64,000 nucleotides of DNA from Legionella saoudiensis (lineage in GTDB: Bacteria > Pseudomonadota > Gammaproteobacteria > Legionellales > Legionellaceae): assembly GCF_001465875.1 (NCBI RefSeq), contig NZ_LN901324.1:868001-932000 (forward strand), read 5' to 3'. The number at the start of each line of letters is the position of its first letter. The stretch's first letter is position 1. A program made the position numbers and the translations under genes. Shown piece by piece: positions 1 through 8,327 of this stretch. The notes below the pieces were generated by a model. That model searched no databases. It was not told where the DNA came from and saw only the letters and a program-made list of their open reading frames with translations.

Positions 1-1
1 G

Positions 2-508
2 GCCGGCATGAATGCGGTGCTGACTAAACCTCTGACCCTAAAAAACTGCTCAGACATTCTTGATGCATTCATACCAGGACACCAAAAGAAAGAAGACGAA
101 TCCCAAACAACACAATATTTAACTGATTTACCCGATAGTATGGAACATTTATTTAATTTAACCGAGTTTCCACTATTAGATATTGAAGAAGGCATTAAAA
201 CTACAGGCAATCAATCCATATTAGCTGAAATGCTAAACCTATTGATTCATGATTCACTTCCTAAAGATTTGCAACTTATGGAGGAAGCCCATCAAGTACA
301 GGATTGGGAAACAACCCAGCAACTGGCTCATAAAATTAAAGGCGGGGCAATTTATGTAGGTACCGTAAAAATGAAAATAGCCTGTCAATACCTTGAGCGC
401 TACTGGAAAACAGGGCATTCGGAGCTACTGGAAGAACTGTATCAACAAGCAGTTACGGTGATTCGAGAAAGTATAAAGGAAGTAGCTCACTGGCTTAACG
501 GGCATTGA
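2..508 (+). CDS. C-terminal end of a hybrid sensor kinase/response regulator (receiver tail + HPt domain), 5' truncated
   Basis: The frame is open to the left edge of the window. Its first residues (AGMNAVLTKPL) are the end of a CheY-like receiver domain, including the conserved Lys-Pro, so the gene begins outside and an ATG at 8 is internal. After a linker, roughly the last 100 residues form a histidine phosphotransfer (HPt) domain with the phospho-accepting motif LAHKIKGGA. In this family a kinase passes phosphate to its own receiver, then to the HPt histidine, then to a separate response regulator. A stand-alone receiver lies at 4122-4514 and a second kinase at 2455-4011, so a shared phosphorelay is possible; that link is inferred from proximity only. 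Domain assignment is good; the upstream domains cannot be seen. Confidence 0.8.
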   Translation, partial: AGMNAVLTKPLTLKNCSDILDAFIPGHQKKEDESQTTQYLTDLPDSMEHLFNLTEFPLLDIEEGIKTTGNQSILAEMLNLLIHDSLPKDLQLMEEAHQVQDWETTQQLAHKIKGGAIYVGTVKMKIACQYLERYWKTGHSELLEELYQQAVTVIRESIKEVAHWLNGH

Positions 509-535
509 TATGCCCTAGTTTCCTTAGTATGAAGT

Positions 536-730
536 CTACAAATCTTTAAACTCATCACTAGATGCAAAAGGATCTGCAGGCTCACCTGGAATCTTTCTTG
601 ATTCATTCGCCCATTCGCCTAGATCAATTAATTTACACCGCTCAGAGCAAAAAGGCTTAAATTTATTTTCTGGCCGCCATGTATCAGGCTTATCGCAGGT
701 AGGACACTTAATTTTCTCTGGATTTTTCAT
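536..730 (-). CDS. yacG: DNA gyrase inhibitor YacG (small zinc protein)
   Basis: A 64-residue protein with two zinc-binding cysteine pairs, C9-x2-C12 and C28-x3-C32, followed by the conserved DLGEWANE segment and an acidic tail: the standard YacG plan and length. YacG binds GyrB and inhibits DNA gyrase in Escherichia coli. In many gammaproteobacteria yacG sits beside pilD, coaE and zapD; here pilBCD is about 36 kb away and yacG stands alone on the minus strand facing the hybrid kinase gene, so the usual cluster has been broken up. Confidence 0.9.
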   Translation of the reverse strand: MKNPEKIKCPTCDKPDTWRPENKFKPFCSERCKLIDLGEWANESRKIPGEPADPFASSDEFKDL

Positions 731-879
731 AACTAAATATTAGCTTATTTTAGAAACATATAGTATATATCAAGCCACATAGTTCGTCATTAATGGCGAA
801 TAAATCTCAAATAGTAATTTATATTTTACTATTTAATATGTAACAATTGGCAAAAGAAATTTAGGATATGTAACCGCAA

Positions 880-1179
880 ATGGACTTTACCAAGCTTTTT
901 ATTAATTTTGGATTTTCAATCAGTTTAATTATAAATGCCCTTTTATTTATTCCTCAAATCGTTTCCATTTGGAGACATCAATCAGTACAAGGAGTTTCCT
1001 TACTCACCTTCGCAGGATTTAATGTTATCCAGTTTTTTACTGTATGCCATGGATTAATCGAAGGAGATCATTTACTTGCCGCAGGCTACATTTTAAGCTT
1101 AATTACTTGCGGTGCTGTTACATTCCTGATCATTTATTTTCGGTACACCAAAAAAATTAAAGAGCATAGACACGCATGA
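880..1179 (+). CDS. SemiSWEET/PQ-loop family small transporter-like membrane protein
   Basis: 99 residues with three predicted membrane helices (about 8-27, 40-58 and 66-86). The first helix carries the PQ-loop signature (FIPQ at 23-26, then QSVQGVSLLTF), which matches the bacterial SemiSWEET half-transporters that dimerise to move sugars. The substrate cannot be told from sequence. Its stop overlaps the start of the next gene by four bases (ATGA at 1176-1179), indicating translational coupling with the unrecognised 429-residue protein. Confidence 0.75.
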   Translation: MDFTKLFINFGFSISLIINALLFIPQIVSIWRHQSVQGVSLLTFAGFNVIQFFTVCHGLIEGDHLLAAGYILSLITCGAVTFLIIYFRYTKKIKEHRHA

Positions 1180-2465
1180 ACTCTCTTATTGAACGCAACG
1201 TTACTATATTGGCCTTGCTTCCTTATTCTAATGAAGCGGAGCTTTTGCATAAAAAACAAAAGCTTGATAATTTGTATTTTTTAAACGCTATTATAGCACT
1301 TGCAATTAACGCACTTGAGTCTTTTTTACAAGGACAGCTCTCCGCTTTTGATGCTCAAGTAGGAGAAAACCTATGCCAAATTAGGGCTTATAAAATTTTG
1401 CACCTCAGTTATAAATGGCTACATACTGAAAGTGCTTTAAATCAGTTCAAAGAAGAGCTTGAGAAAATAAAAGCCTATAAAGCTCATCTCAACGAGCTAA
1501 TTACACAATGGGAAAATGCCGTAAAATATTCTGTTGCTTATACCAAACATTTAGATGCTGCAGAAAAGATTTCTCTTTTTTTAAATCGGCACCAATTACT
1601 CATTTCCTTCCATAGTGAGATTGTATTTATCATACTATCCTGGTTTTTAACCCACTTTAATGTGCGTGACGATCATATTCCTATTGCCATCAACTTAGAG
1701 TATATTGCTCAAGAATTTAAGATCTCAAAATACAGAGCAAAACGGCTTACACACAAGTACCAACAGTTAATTTGTAAATTAGGATGCGATTTTATTATCA
1801 ATATTAGCCAAGCACTTCCGGAGGCATGGCGTCTGGGAGAACTGTTACCGCAAGTATGCAAAATTGCTGATGAAAATCGTGCGGTGCTCCCCTGCTATAT
1901 TAGCAGTGAAGTTATTTTCCATCATAATATTTTACAAAAAATACCTATGATTTTAATTACTAAGCGCTATGACAGCCAACAAAATCTAATCGATATTATT
2001 TACTTTTTAGTTGAAGGTAATGAGCTACAGCAATACCGACTAGTCCAGCAAATTGATTTAATCATGCCCTATTGTCTTGTGGTTAAGGGCTTAGTGCTTA
2101 ACGCAACAGAAACCATTAAATCCTATATTCAACGCATTATGCAAATTAGCCCTTTACAAATCATCTTAGCCAATACAGCAAGTCATCCTCAGTACTCGGG
2201 TAAACGACTGCATGATTTGCGCGAAGACCCTTATCGTGATTTAGATACAAATGAGCTGACGGAAATGCACAAGGCTCGTTTTAATGAGATGAAAAAGGTA
2301 GCATTAGCCCAAGGGTGTTCTAAAGAAAACCAGACAACTTTTTTTCTAAAACATATTTATGCAAGCCAGTTAAAGTCAGAGCTAGAGTATCTCGAATCTA
2401 AATACGTCAATATGGCTTTTAACGCCTATGATGTCCAACAACTTAGTGATAGTCATGTTAATTAA
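1176..2465 (+). CDS. Hypothetical protein, 429 aa, coupled to a SemiSWEET-like gene
   Basis: I do not recognise this family. The product is soluble-looking, rich in Leu, Ile and Lys, and largely alpha-helical by composition; a segment around residues 180-205 (FKISKYRAKRLTHKYQQ) resembles a helix-turn-helix in spacing but is not convincing. There is no signal peptide and no clear membrane span. It starts inside the stop codon of the SemiSWEET-like gene and runs up to or into the start of the PAS histidine kinase, so the three genes probably form one transcript with the receiver gene further on. It may be a regulatory partner of the kinase; that is inference from position. Confidence 0.65.
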   Translation: MNSLIERNVTILALLPYSNEAELLHKKQKLDNLYFLNAIIALAINALESFLQGQLSAFDAQVGENLCQIRAYKILHLSYKWLHTESALNQFKEELEKIKAYKAHLNELITQWENAVKYSVAYTKHLDAAEKISLFLNRHQLLISFHSEIVFIILSWFLTHFNVRDDHIPIAINLEYIAQEFKISKYRAKRLTHKYQQLICKLGCDFIINISQALPEAWRLGELLPQVCKIADENRAVLPCYISSEVIFHHNILQKIPMILITKRYDSQQNLIDIIYFLVEGNELQQYRLVQQIDLIMPYCLVVKGLVLNATETIKSYIQRIMQISPLQIILANTASHPQYSGKRLHDLREDPYRDLDTNELTEMHKARFNEMKKVALAQGCSKENQTTFFLKHIYASQLKSELEYLESKYVNMAFNAYDVQQLSDSHVN

Positions 2466-4011
2466 AAAACAAAAAGTGATGAAAAAACGATTTGATTTGT
2501 ACAGTCAGGTCATAGAACGGATGCCAGTGCATATTTATTGGAAAGATAAGCACTTTAATTATATTGATTGCAATAAAGTCCTGGCAGCCTATTTAGGACT
2601 TGCCTCAACTCAAGAAATTATTGGCCGCTCAGATTATGATTTTTTTTGTGTGGAAGAGGCAAACAAAATCCGCGAAAATGATAAACAAGTATTAATTTTA
2701 GGTAATATCTGCGTTTTTGATGAAGAAATTTCTGATAATTTAGGACAAAAAACCGCGTATCTGACTCAAAAAATTCCCCTATTTAACTCTTCAGGCGAAA
2801 TTATTGGTTTAGCCGGAATTTCTATAAATATCACTCGACGAAAAGCCCAAGAAGAAAAAGCCCATGCGGATAAAGAAGCAACAGAACATCGACTTTTTCA
2901 TATATTAAATAATTTACCTGGGCACGTCTATTGGAAAAACAAAGACTCTATTTACCAAGGATGCAATCTTGCTCAAGCACAATCTGCCGGTTTCCTAAAT
3001 CCCGAACAAATGATTGGAAAATCTGATTTTGATATGCCATGGAGCCATGAGGCAGAATCTTTGCGGGAGATGGATCTTTGTGTAATGCAGCGAAAAGACG
3101 TAATTACTCGTGAAGAAGCATCGAAACTTGCAAATTCAGATAAGATATCCATATTTTTATCAAAAAAAGCCCCCTTGCTTAACATTAATGGAGAAGTTGA
3201 TGGGGTTCTTGGAATTTCATTCGATATTAGCGATCGGAAAAAAATGGAAGAAGAACTTGCCAAATCACAAATTGCCGCAGAGGCTGCAAACTTAGCAAAA
3301 ACTGAATTTTTACGTAACATGGAACATCAGTTAAGAACGCCTTTTAGTGGAATTTATAGCTTAATTGAATTCCTGGCATCAAAAGAAACCGACCCAGAAA
3401 AGAAAATGTATCTAAAAACTGTTCATGAGTCTGCCAAAGAGTTCGTGGATTTATTAAATGATATTCTTGAGTTTACCCGCAATGAGGCAGGAAGCTCCCC
3501 TGTTCTAGAAATGAAATTTAATCTCTATGAAACCCTAACGCAAGTAACCAAGTTAGAGCAAGCAACCGCTTTGGCCAAAGGAATTGAGCTGAATTTAGAT
3601 TATCCCAAATCACTCCCAGGAATAGTTCTGGGAGACCCTTATCGCATTAAACGCTTAATGATGAACCTAATTAGTAATGCAATCAAGTTTACAGAACATG
3701 GCCATGTCTCTTGCCAGGTTCGCCTGGGTGAGAAAATAGATTCACGCCATTGGATTCTACAGCTTATCGTTTCCGATACTGGAATAGGCATTTCAGAAGA
3801 AAAGCAATTGCTGATTTATGAAAAATTCTTCCGTTTATTTCCTGCGAACCAAAACAAATACAAGGGTGCGGGGTTAGGATTATATGTAGTAAAACAAATT
3901 ATTCATGAGCTTGAGGGAGAAATTGAAGTCCAAAGCGAACTTAATAAAGGCACTACGTTTATTTGCACATTACCTTTTAAAACTCCCTTGCTTTTTAATG
4001 CTAACCATTAA
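2455..4011 (+). CDS. Two-PAS sensor histidine kinase (cytoplasmic)
   Basis: The protein has two PAS domains of the same type (each with a MPVHIYWKDK- or LPGHVYWKNK-like start and an FDISDRK-like end), then a dimerisation/phosphoacceptor helix with the H box MEHQLRTP, then an HATPase domain with N box (NLISNAIKF), G1 box (DTGIGIS) and G2 box (GAGLGLY). No membrane spans are seen, so it likely senses a cytoplasmic signal or cofactor. Three in-frame ATGs at 2428, 2455 and 2479 are possible and none has a strong ribosome site; 2455 gives a small overlap with the upstream gene. The stand-alone receiver 110 bp downstream is its most likely partner. Confidence 0.85.
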   Translation: MLIKKQKVMKKRFDLYSQVIERMPVHIYWKDKHFNYIDCNKVLAAYLGLASTQEIIGRSDYDFFCVEEANKIRENDKQVLILGNICVFDEEISDNLGQKTAYLTQKIPLFNSSGEIIGLAGISINITRRKAQEEKAHADKEATEHRLFHILNNLPGHVYWKNKDSIYQGCNLAQAQSAGFLNPEQMIGKSDFDMPWSHEAESLREMDLCVMQRKDVITREEASKLANSDKISIFLSKKAPLLNINGEVDGVLGISFDISDRKKMEEELAKSQIAAEAANLAKTEFLRNMEHQLRTPFSGIYSLIEFLASKETDPEKKMYLKTVHESAKEFVDLLNDILEFTRNEAGSSPVLEMKFNLYETLTQVTKLEQATALAKGIELNLDYPKSLPGIVLGDPYRIKRLMMNLISNAIKFTEHGHVSCQVRLGEKIDSRHWILQLIVSDTGIGISEEKQLLIYEKFFRLFPANQNKYKGAGLGLYVVKQIIHELEGEIEVQSELNKGTTFICTLPFKTPLLFNANH

Positions 4012-4121
4012 AGTCTTTTCTTGAAAATTAGATTATTCTCAGCAAAAATTAACATGACGTAGGGGTATGATGTCCCTATCTTAATAGAATTTGAACTATT
4101 GGATTTATTACAAGGCAAACA

Positions 4122-4514
4122 ATGCTCAACCCTATTCGAATACTGATCGTCGAAGATACACGAATTGCGCAACTTGTTGTAAAAGCATATATGACTCATT
4201 TGGGATGTATAGTCGATATTGCCGAAGACGGAAAGTCAGCCATTGAAAATACCACTCAAACTCGCTATGACCTCATTTTAATGGATATTGGTTTGGGGGA
4301 TGGCCCCAATGGTTTTGAGGTTACTCAATATATAAAAACGCACAATGCGTTAAATAAAGATACCCCCATAATTGCTCTAACCTCCCATGGTGATTCGGAC
4401 ATCAGGCAGAAAGCCGCAGATGCAGGTATGATTTTATTTTTACGTAAGCCGTTCACTACTGCTTATGCACAACAAGTCATGGATTATTTAAAAAGCCACT
4501 CCTTAGCAAAATAA
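4122..4514 (+). CDS. Stand-alone CheY-like response regulator receiver
   Basis: A 130-residue single receiver domain. Acidic pocket residues E11-D12, phospho-acceptor D55 (LILMDIGL), switch Thr/Ser (ALTSHG) and the conserved Lys-Pro (LRKPF) are all present. There is no output domain, so it must act by protein contact or pass phosphate on, for example to the HPt domain encoded at the window start. It follows the PAS kinase by 110 bp with its own ribosome site (AAGG) before the ATG. The pairing with that kinase is inferred from adjacency. Confidence 0.88.
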   Translation: MLNPIRILIVEDTRIAQLVVKAYMTHLGCIVDIAEDGKSAIENTTQTRYDLILMDIGLGDGPNGFEVTQYIKTHNALNKDTPIIALTSHGDSDIRQKAADAGMILFLRKPFTTAYAQQVMDYLKSHSLAK

Positions 4515-4679
4515 ATGCACATTACATACTGTCCACCAAAAGAATTTAGCAATTACTCTAGTTACCCTAAGTAAAAATGTGGTATTTTTATCTGTAAAAT
4601 TAAAGAGATGGCTTTTGCTTAAAAATCAGTAAAGAATATCTGCCCACAAATTTATAAAATTAATATGGATGATTTTAGT

Positions 4680-5423
4680 ATGAAAAAAAATGCACTTGTT
4701 TTAGCGTTATCAACAAGCTTTTTAATTGGTAATGCTTTCGCAGGAACTATGGGACCCGTAAAACCAAGTTGGGGATGGCTGGGAGAGTTTAGTGTTGGTC
4801 CTGCTTGGCAAAGTGGCGGTAAGACTCAAACGTTCTACCTGGATCCGAATATCGAAAAAACATATGCTGCTGATAAAACCACACAAGCACTTGCTGATTT
4901 CGGGGTTCTGTTAGGCGCACAATATAACTTAAATCCAACGCTCATTTCGCAATTTGGTCTAGCTGTAGGAGTAACTACAGACACAAGACTTTCTGGTGAA
5001 ATCTGGGATGATGCTGATCCCCAATTTAATAACTACCTTTACCGTTATAAACTCCAACATACTCATCTCGCCGTAAAGGGTAAATTACTTGCCGATATGG
5101 GATATGTAGTAATGCCCTGGGTTAGTGGAAGCATCGGTGTAGGGTTTAATCGTGCATATGCGTTCAATAATGTTCCAGTTATTGAAGAGGCCGTTAAAAA
5201 CCCTAACTTCACTGATCACACCAAAACCAGCTTTACTTATACGGTAGGTGCCGGCATTCAACATTCATTCACTGATCACTTGCAAGTAGGTATTGGTTAT
5301 GAATTTGCTGATTGGGGTAAAAGCTCCTTAGGAAGAGCTGCAGGCCAAACAATGAACAAAGGCATTTCATTAAACCATTTATATACTAATGGATTTTTAG
5401 TCAATTTTACCTATGTAAGATAA
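4680..5423 (+). CDS. Exported outer-membrane beta-barrel protein, Legionella type
   Basis: The preferred start at 4680 gives an ideal signal peptide (MKKNALVLALSTSFLIGNAFA, cleavage before GTMGPVKP); an in-frame ATG at 4665 would add five residues. The mature part (about 227 residues) alternates polar and hydrophobic residues with many Gly and aromatic residues (GYEFADWG, VNFTYVR), ending in an aromatic-rich strand as outer-membrane barrels do. The GTMGP mature N-terminus recurs in Legionella surface barrel proteins. Function unknown; a hairpin follows, separating it from a second barrel protein. Confidence 0.75.
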   Translation: MKKNALVLALSTSFLIGNAFAGTMGPVKPSWGWLGEFSVGPAWQSGGKTQTFYLDPNIEKTYAADKTTQALADFGVLLGAQYNLNPTLISQFGLAVGVTTDTRLSGEIWDDADPQFNNYLYRYKLQHTHLAVKGKLLADMGYVVMPWVSGSIGVGFNRAYAFNNVPVIEEAVKNPNFTDHTKTSFTYTVGAGIQHSFTDHLQVGIGYEFADWGKSSLGRAAGQTMNKGISLNHLYTNGFLVNFTYVR

Positions 5424-5433
5424 TCCCTCAAAT

Positions 5434-5468
5434 CATAGCCTGAACAGAGTTTACTCTATCAGGCTATG
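5434..5468. terminator. Long hairpin after the beta-barrel gene
   Basis: CATAGCCTGA at 5434-5443 pairs with TCAGGCTATG at 5459-5468, and the interior (AGAGT/ACTCT) extends the stem. There is no T run after it, so it may be a factor-dependent terminator or an mRNA-stabilising hairpin. Confidence 0.55.
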
Positions 5469-5527
5469 AGAAACCCACCGCCTAGCTCAAATAGGCACAA
5501 AAATAAACGCTTTAGGGAAGAGTAACC

Positions 5528-6217
5528 ATGTTAAGGAAGATTTTTTGTGGTAGTGTAGTTTCTTTACTTTTAAGCAGCCCTTCTATGGCTGGATTCTACA
5601 TTGGAGCAGGTATTGGCCCCGAGTATGCTCAATTTACTCAAAAGAGTCATGTTTATGATACCCATGCCAATTTTAATGTCATCGATGAGCAAAATTTTTC
5701 GGGTGCCGGTATTTTTGGTACTTTTTTAGGTGGGTACTCCTGGACACGTAGCTGGTTTTATTTAGCGGGGGAAGCTAATTTTAACCCCAGTTCACTTCAA
5801 TATAGACTCGTCAATAAGGAATACATTCATAAAAACTTTGAGAAATCCTCATTCACAATTCACTACAGTGAAGGCATAAGTGCCCTGCCAGGAGTGTTAT
5901 TAACAAAGGATGCCGTTGTTTATGGACGAATTGGTTATGCAAACGGCCATGTAGAGCTTCACAATTCAGACCCAACCATACGTAGCTCAAAGGCAAATCG
6001 TAATGGTATTCGTTATGGTGTGGGAATGCGTTATAACCTTTCAAGCCAATGGTCATTAATGGCTGATTATAGCCAAACCAACTATGAAAAATTCCATAGT
6101 ATCGTTTTTGAACCTAACGGCGGAGTCCTTAAAAACTCACGAATATATCCAGTTTCAGCACAGTTTGCTTTCGGTTTTATTTATAATTTTGAAAAACCAG
6201 CAGTTTTTGTGAAATAG
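5528..6217 (+). CDS. Exported outer-membrane beta-barrel protein (OmpA/Opa-like fold)
   Basis: 229 residues with a signal peptide (about 1-21, ending SSPSMA) directly followed by a first strand (GFYIGAGIGPEY). The body has the glycine-plus-aromatic alternation of an eight-stranded barrel, with typical segments GVGMRYNLSSQWSLMADY near the C-terminus and a last strand rich in aromatics (FAFGFIYNF). A good ribosome site (AGGGAAGAG) precedes the ATG. It shares a general class with the preceding gene but is not an obvious close duplicate. Likely surface protein; exact function unknown. Confidence 0.7.
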   Translation: MLRKIFCGSVVSLLLSSPSMAGFYIGAGIGPEYAQFTQKSHVYDTHANFNVIDEQNFSGAGIFGTFLGGYSWTRSWFYLAGEANFNPSSLQYRLVNKEYIHKNFEKSSFTIHYSEGISALPGVLLTKDAVVYGRIGYANGHVELHNSDPTIRSSKANRNGIRYGVGMRYNLSSQWSLMADYSQTNYEKFHSIVFEPNGGVLKNSRIYPVSAQFAFGFIYNFEKPAVFVK

Positions 6218-6228
6218 AGAAGCTCGCT

Positions 6229-6263
6229 AAAAAAATCTGGTACTTTAAGTCCCAGATTTTTTT
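6229..6263 (+). terminator. Rho-independent terminator after the second beta-barrel gene
   Basis: AAAAATCTGG at 6231-6240 pairs with CCAGATTTTT at 6252-6261, with a 10-11 base loop and a T run on the 3' side: a standard intrinsic terminator that could work on both strands. Confidence 0.8.
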
Positions 6264-6402
6264 ATTATTTTATAAAAATAAAATATTTTATTACTATTAA
6301 TTTTCCCACACGTCTTTTCCCTAGAGAATCTTGTTCTAAAATTTAATTAATAAAGCAAAAAACGGACGCAGCATTCATGCTAATTTTTAAAGGAGTATTA
6401 AC

Positions 6403-6780
6403 ATGCTCAACTTAGATACCGACATGATTTGCAACATTCTTGATAAAATGCGCCAATTTCAAGCCAAGGAAGAGGTTACATTTCCAGAGGTCACTGATGA
6501 TATGGATGCGTATTATGTTCTCGCTGATCATGACAGTGATCCTGTTTATGACGAAACAATCAATATTATTAATAACTTACGCCCAGACCAGCAAGCAACA
6601 TTAGTTGCCTTAATGTATTTGGGACGAGAGGACTTTGAAGTAAGTGAGTGGGATAATGCGGTTGAACTCGCAAGCCAAGAATTAACCGATCACACAGGTC
6701 AGTATCTTTTATCGAGGCCCTTAGTCGCAGATAATATTGAAAATGGGTTAAATGCATTAGGGATTTCTTGTTCAGAATAA
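6403..6780 (+). CDS. DUF3775 domain protein
   Basis: 125 residues, acidic and soluble. The middle (DEDTI-like NIINNLRPDQQATLVALMYLGREDF) and the WDNAVELA segment fit the DUF3775 family, small proteins of unknown function found across proteobacteria. A strong ribosome site (AAGGAG) precedes the ATG. It stands alone between a terminator and the ArsC-like gene, so no functional context is available. Confidence 0.7.
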   Translation: MLNLDTDMICNILDKMRQFQAKEEVTFPEVTDDMDAYYVLADHDSDPVYDETINIINNLRPDQQATLVALMYLGREDFEVSEWDNAVELASQELTDHTGQYLLSRPLVADNIENGLNALGISCSE

Positions 6781-6862
6781 ACACCCGAATTTAACCGGTT
6801 ACATTATTATCACTTTAAATAACGTGGTATAGTGCGAAGAACGCTATTACCTATAAAACAAA

Positions 6863-7204
6863 ATGCACGAAATTATTATTTATCACAATTCCAGATGTTC
6901 TAAATCGAGAGAAACCTTAGCGTTATTACAAGAAAAAGGCTATGAGTTCACGATTATTGAATACTTAAAAACCCCTCTTACTAAAGAACAATTAAATGAT
7001 TTAAAAGCCCATTTTACTCTTCAAGAATTTGTTCGCACTAATGAGCCTGTTTTTAAAAATTTAGGATTATCTCTAGAGAACGAAGAACAATTAATGCAAG
7101 CTATGGTAACAGAGCCTGTGCTCATGCAACGACCTATTGTCACCTATAAAGGCAAAGCCATAATTGGGCGTCCTCCTGAAAAGGTATTGCAACTATTTAT
7201 CTAA
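6863..7204 (+). CDS. arsC: ArsC-family arsenate reductase-like protein (glutaredoxin-dependent type)
   Basis: 113 residues with a thioredoxin-like fold. The motif HNSRCSKSR places the catalytic cysteine at C12, as in glutaredoxin-linked ArsC; the later PIV (cis-Pro) and IGRPPE segments carry the conserved basic residue. No arsR, arsB or arsenite pump lies nearby, so this may be the chromosomal YfgD-type relative rather than a true arsenic-resistance enzyme. No clear ribosome site is visible before the ATG. It faces an unrecognised gene across a strong bidirectional hairpin. Confidence 0.82.
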   Translation: MHEIIIYHNSRCSKSRETLALLQEKGYEFTIIEYLKTPLTKEQLNDLKAHFTLQEFVRTNEPVFKNLGLSLENEEQLMQAMVTEPVLMQRPIVTYKGKAIIGRPPEKVLQLFI

Positions 7205-7237
7205 TGTCGCATGGCTTCAAGCAATTAAGTACGCATA

Positions 7238-7265
7238 TTTATGAGGCCCTTCGCGGCCTCATAAA
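7238..7265. terminator. Bidirectional hairpin terminator between convergent genes
   Basis: TTTATGAGGCC at 7238-7248 and GGCCTCATAAA at 7255-7265 form a perfect 11-bp stem around a six-base loop. It separates the ArsC-like gene (+) from the gene ending at 7268 (-), and the A and T tails suit both directions. Confidence 0.8.
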
Positions 7266-7267
7266 CC

Positions 7268-7909
7268 TTACTTAAAAACAGGCATCAAATCCTCATCCAT
7301 AGGCGGAGCAGAAGGCACCACAGGCTGAGCAGTACTCGTTAATTCATTAAGTGCAAAAGTAAGCGATGCATGAATAGTTTCCAATTTATTAAGTAATCGC
7401 TGCAAAATTGAAACTGAGGCGGTGATTGGCTTATTTAGACCCAGTTGTGTCAGCCCATACTCAAGTGCCATTCCACCCAACAGCGGGACGCTGGCAAAGA
7501 AAATAGAGCCGGTAGCAAATCCAAGTAAAGCCGAGCCAGCCAAACTTGCTTCGGTACTGTTTTGCGATAAAGTATGAGTGAGGGTTGGACGTGGTTGATT
7601 CAGAACCCCTCGGTGCTTTTCTAAACAACTAGAAATAGCATTTTGTAAAAGTGTAATTAAAATAAGAATATTACTAATTTCTATTTTACGCTCAGACACG
7701 ACGGGCAGTGCATCAAACTGGATGATAATTTCATTCAATTGCTCGCACAGATTAGTAATAATTATACTTTTTTTATAGCTGGGATTTCCTGCATTATTAT
7801 CCACCAGCTCATTCAATTCTTTCTTTTTATTCCTTAATTCATTCAGTAATGGATACAGATCACGCAATTCTTTAACACTTTTAAAATGACTTTGTCTTTT
7901 AAAAAACAT
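7268..7909 (-). CDS. Hypothetical protein with a hydrophobic hairpin (possible effector)
   Basis: 213 residues, not recognised. The N-terminal 110 residues are charged and helical; residues about 125-160 are a hydrophobic, Gly/Ala-rich stretch (SLAGSALLGFATGSIFFASVPLLGG) that could insert in a membrane as a hairpin; the C-terminus is Pro-rich and ends in an acidic patch (PPMDEDLMPVFK). A good ribosome site (GGAAG) precedes the ATG. The soluble-plus-hairpin layout is common among Legionella Dot/Icm substrates, but this is only suggestive. Confidence 0.6.
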   Translation of the reverse strand: MFFKRQSHFKSVKELRDLYPLLNELRNKKKELNELVDNNAGNPSYKKSIIITNLCEQLNEIIIQFDALPVVSERKIEISNILILITLLQNAISSCLEKHRGVLNQPRPTLTHTLSQNSTEASLAGSALLGFATGSIFFASVPLLGGMALEYGLTQLGLNKPITASVSILQRLLNKLETIHASLTFALNELTSTAQPVVPSAPPMDEDLMPVFK

Positions 7910-8041
7910 ACATCTTCCTTGAGTTAAACCAAATCTCTATACTGACTTTGAATAAAAGCAAAGCAATAGTCAAGCCCGCAAAAACTTGACGATCTCAGGG
8001 TTATGTGTGAGTCTTTAAATATAAACCCCAGGGAGAAAAAA

Positions 8042-8317
8042 ATGCTGGTACAAGTGTTAATAAATATATGTTGGGCCCTATCATTCACTTTTTTTGGAGC
8101 AATTCTAGGTACTGGGCTAATGCTTATGGTATCAACCATTGTTCCTAAAATTATTAATAAAAATACCCCTCACATGGATGAAGCAAAAGAAATTTTGCGA
8201 GGAAATACCGCAGTTGCCGAATATTTTGGCCGCGTAATTTCTTCCGTAATTATTGGGATTAGTATCATTATTGCCGCTTCCGTTCTTGGAGGATTGATTG
8301 CCGGGTTGCATGGTTGA
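8042..8317 (+). CDS. DUF350-like small membrane protein
   Basis: 91 residues from the ATG at 8042, chosen because CAGGGAG lies just upstream; an in-frame ATG at 8003 would add 13 residues without a ribosome site. Two hydrophobic segments flank the motif EILRGNTAVAEYFGRVISSVIIGISIII, which matches the GN-A-A core of DUF350 membrane proteins (YjfL type). The gene ends within a few bases of the Hint-Tim44 gene, so the two are almost certainly co-translated and may work in one membrane complex. The family's function is unknown. Confidence 0.65.
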   Translation: MLVQVLINICWALSFTFFGAILGTGLMLMVSTIVPKIINKNTPHMDEAKEILRGNTAVAEYFGRVISSVIIGISIIIAASVLGGLIAGLHG

Positions 8318-8327
8318 GCCTAATAGA

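Noticed and set aside
2973-3320. Minus-strand frame inside the PAS kinase gene
   Set aside because: Shadow frame of a gene with complete PAS and kinase motifs.
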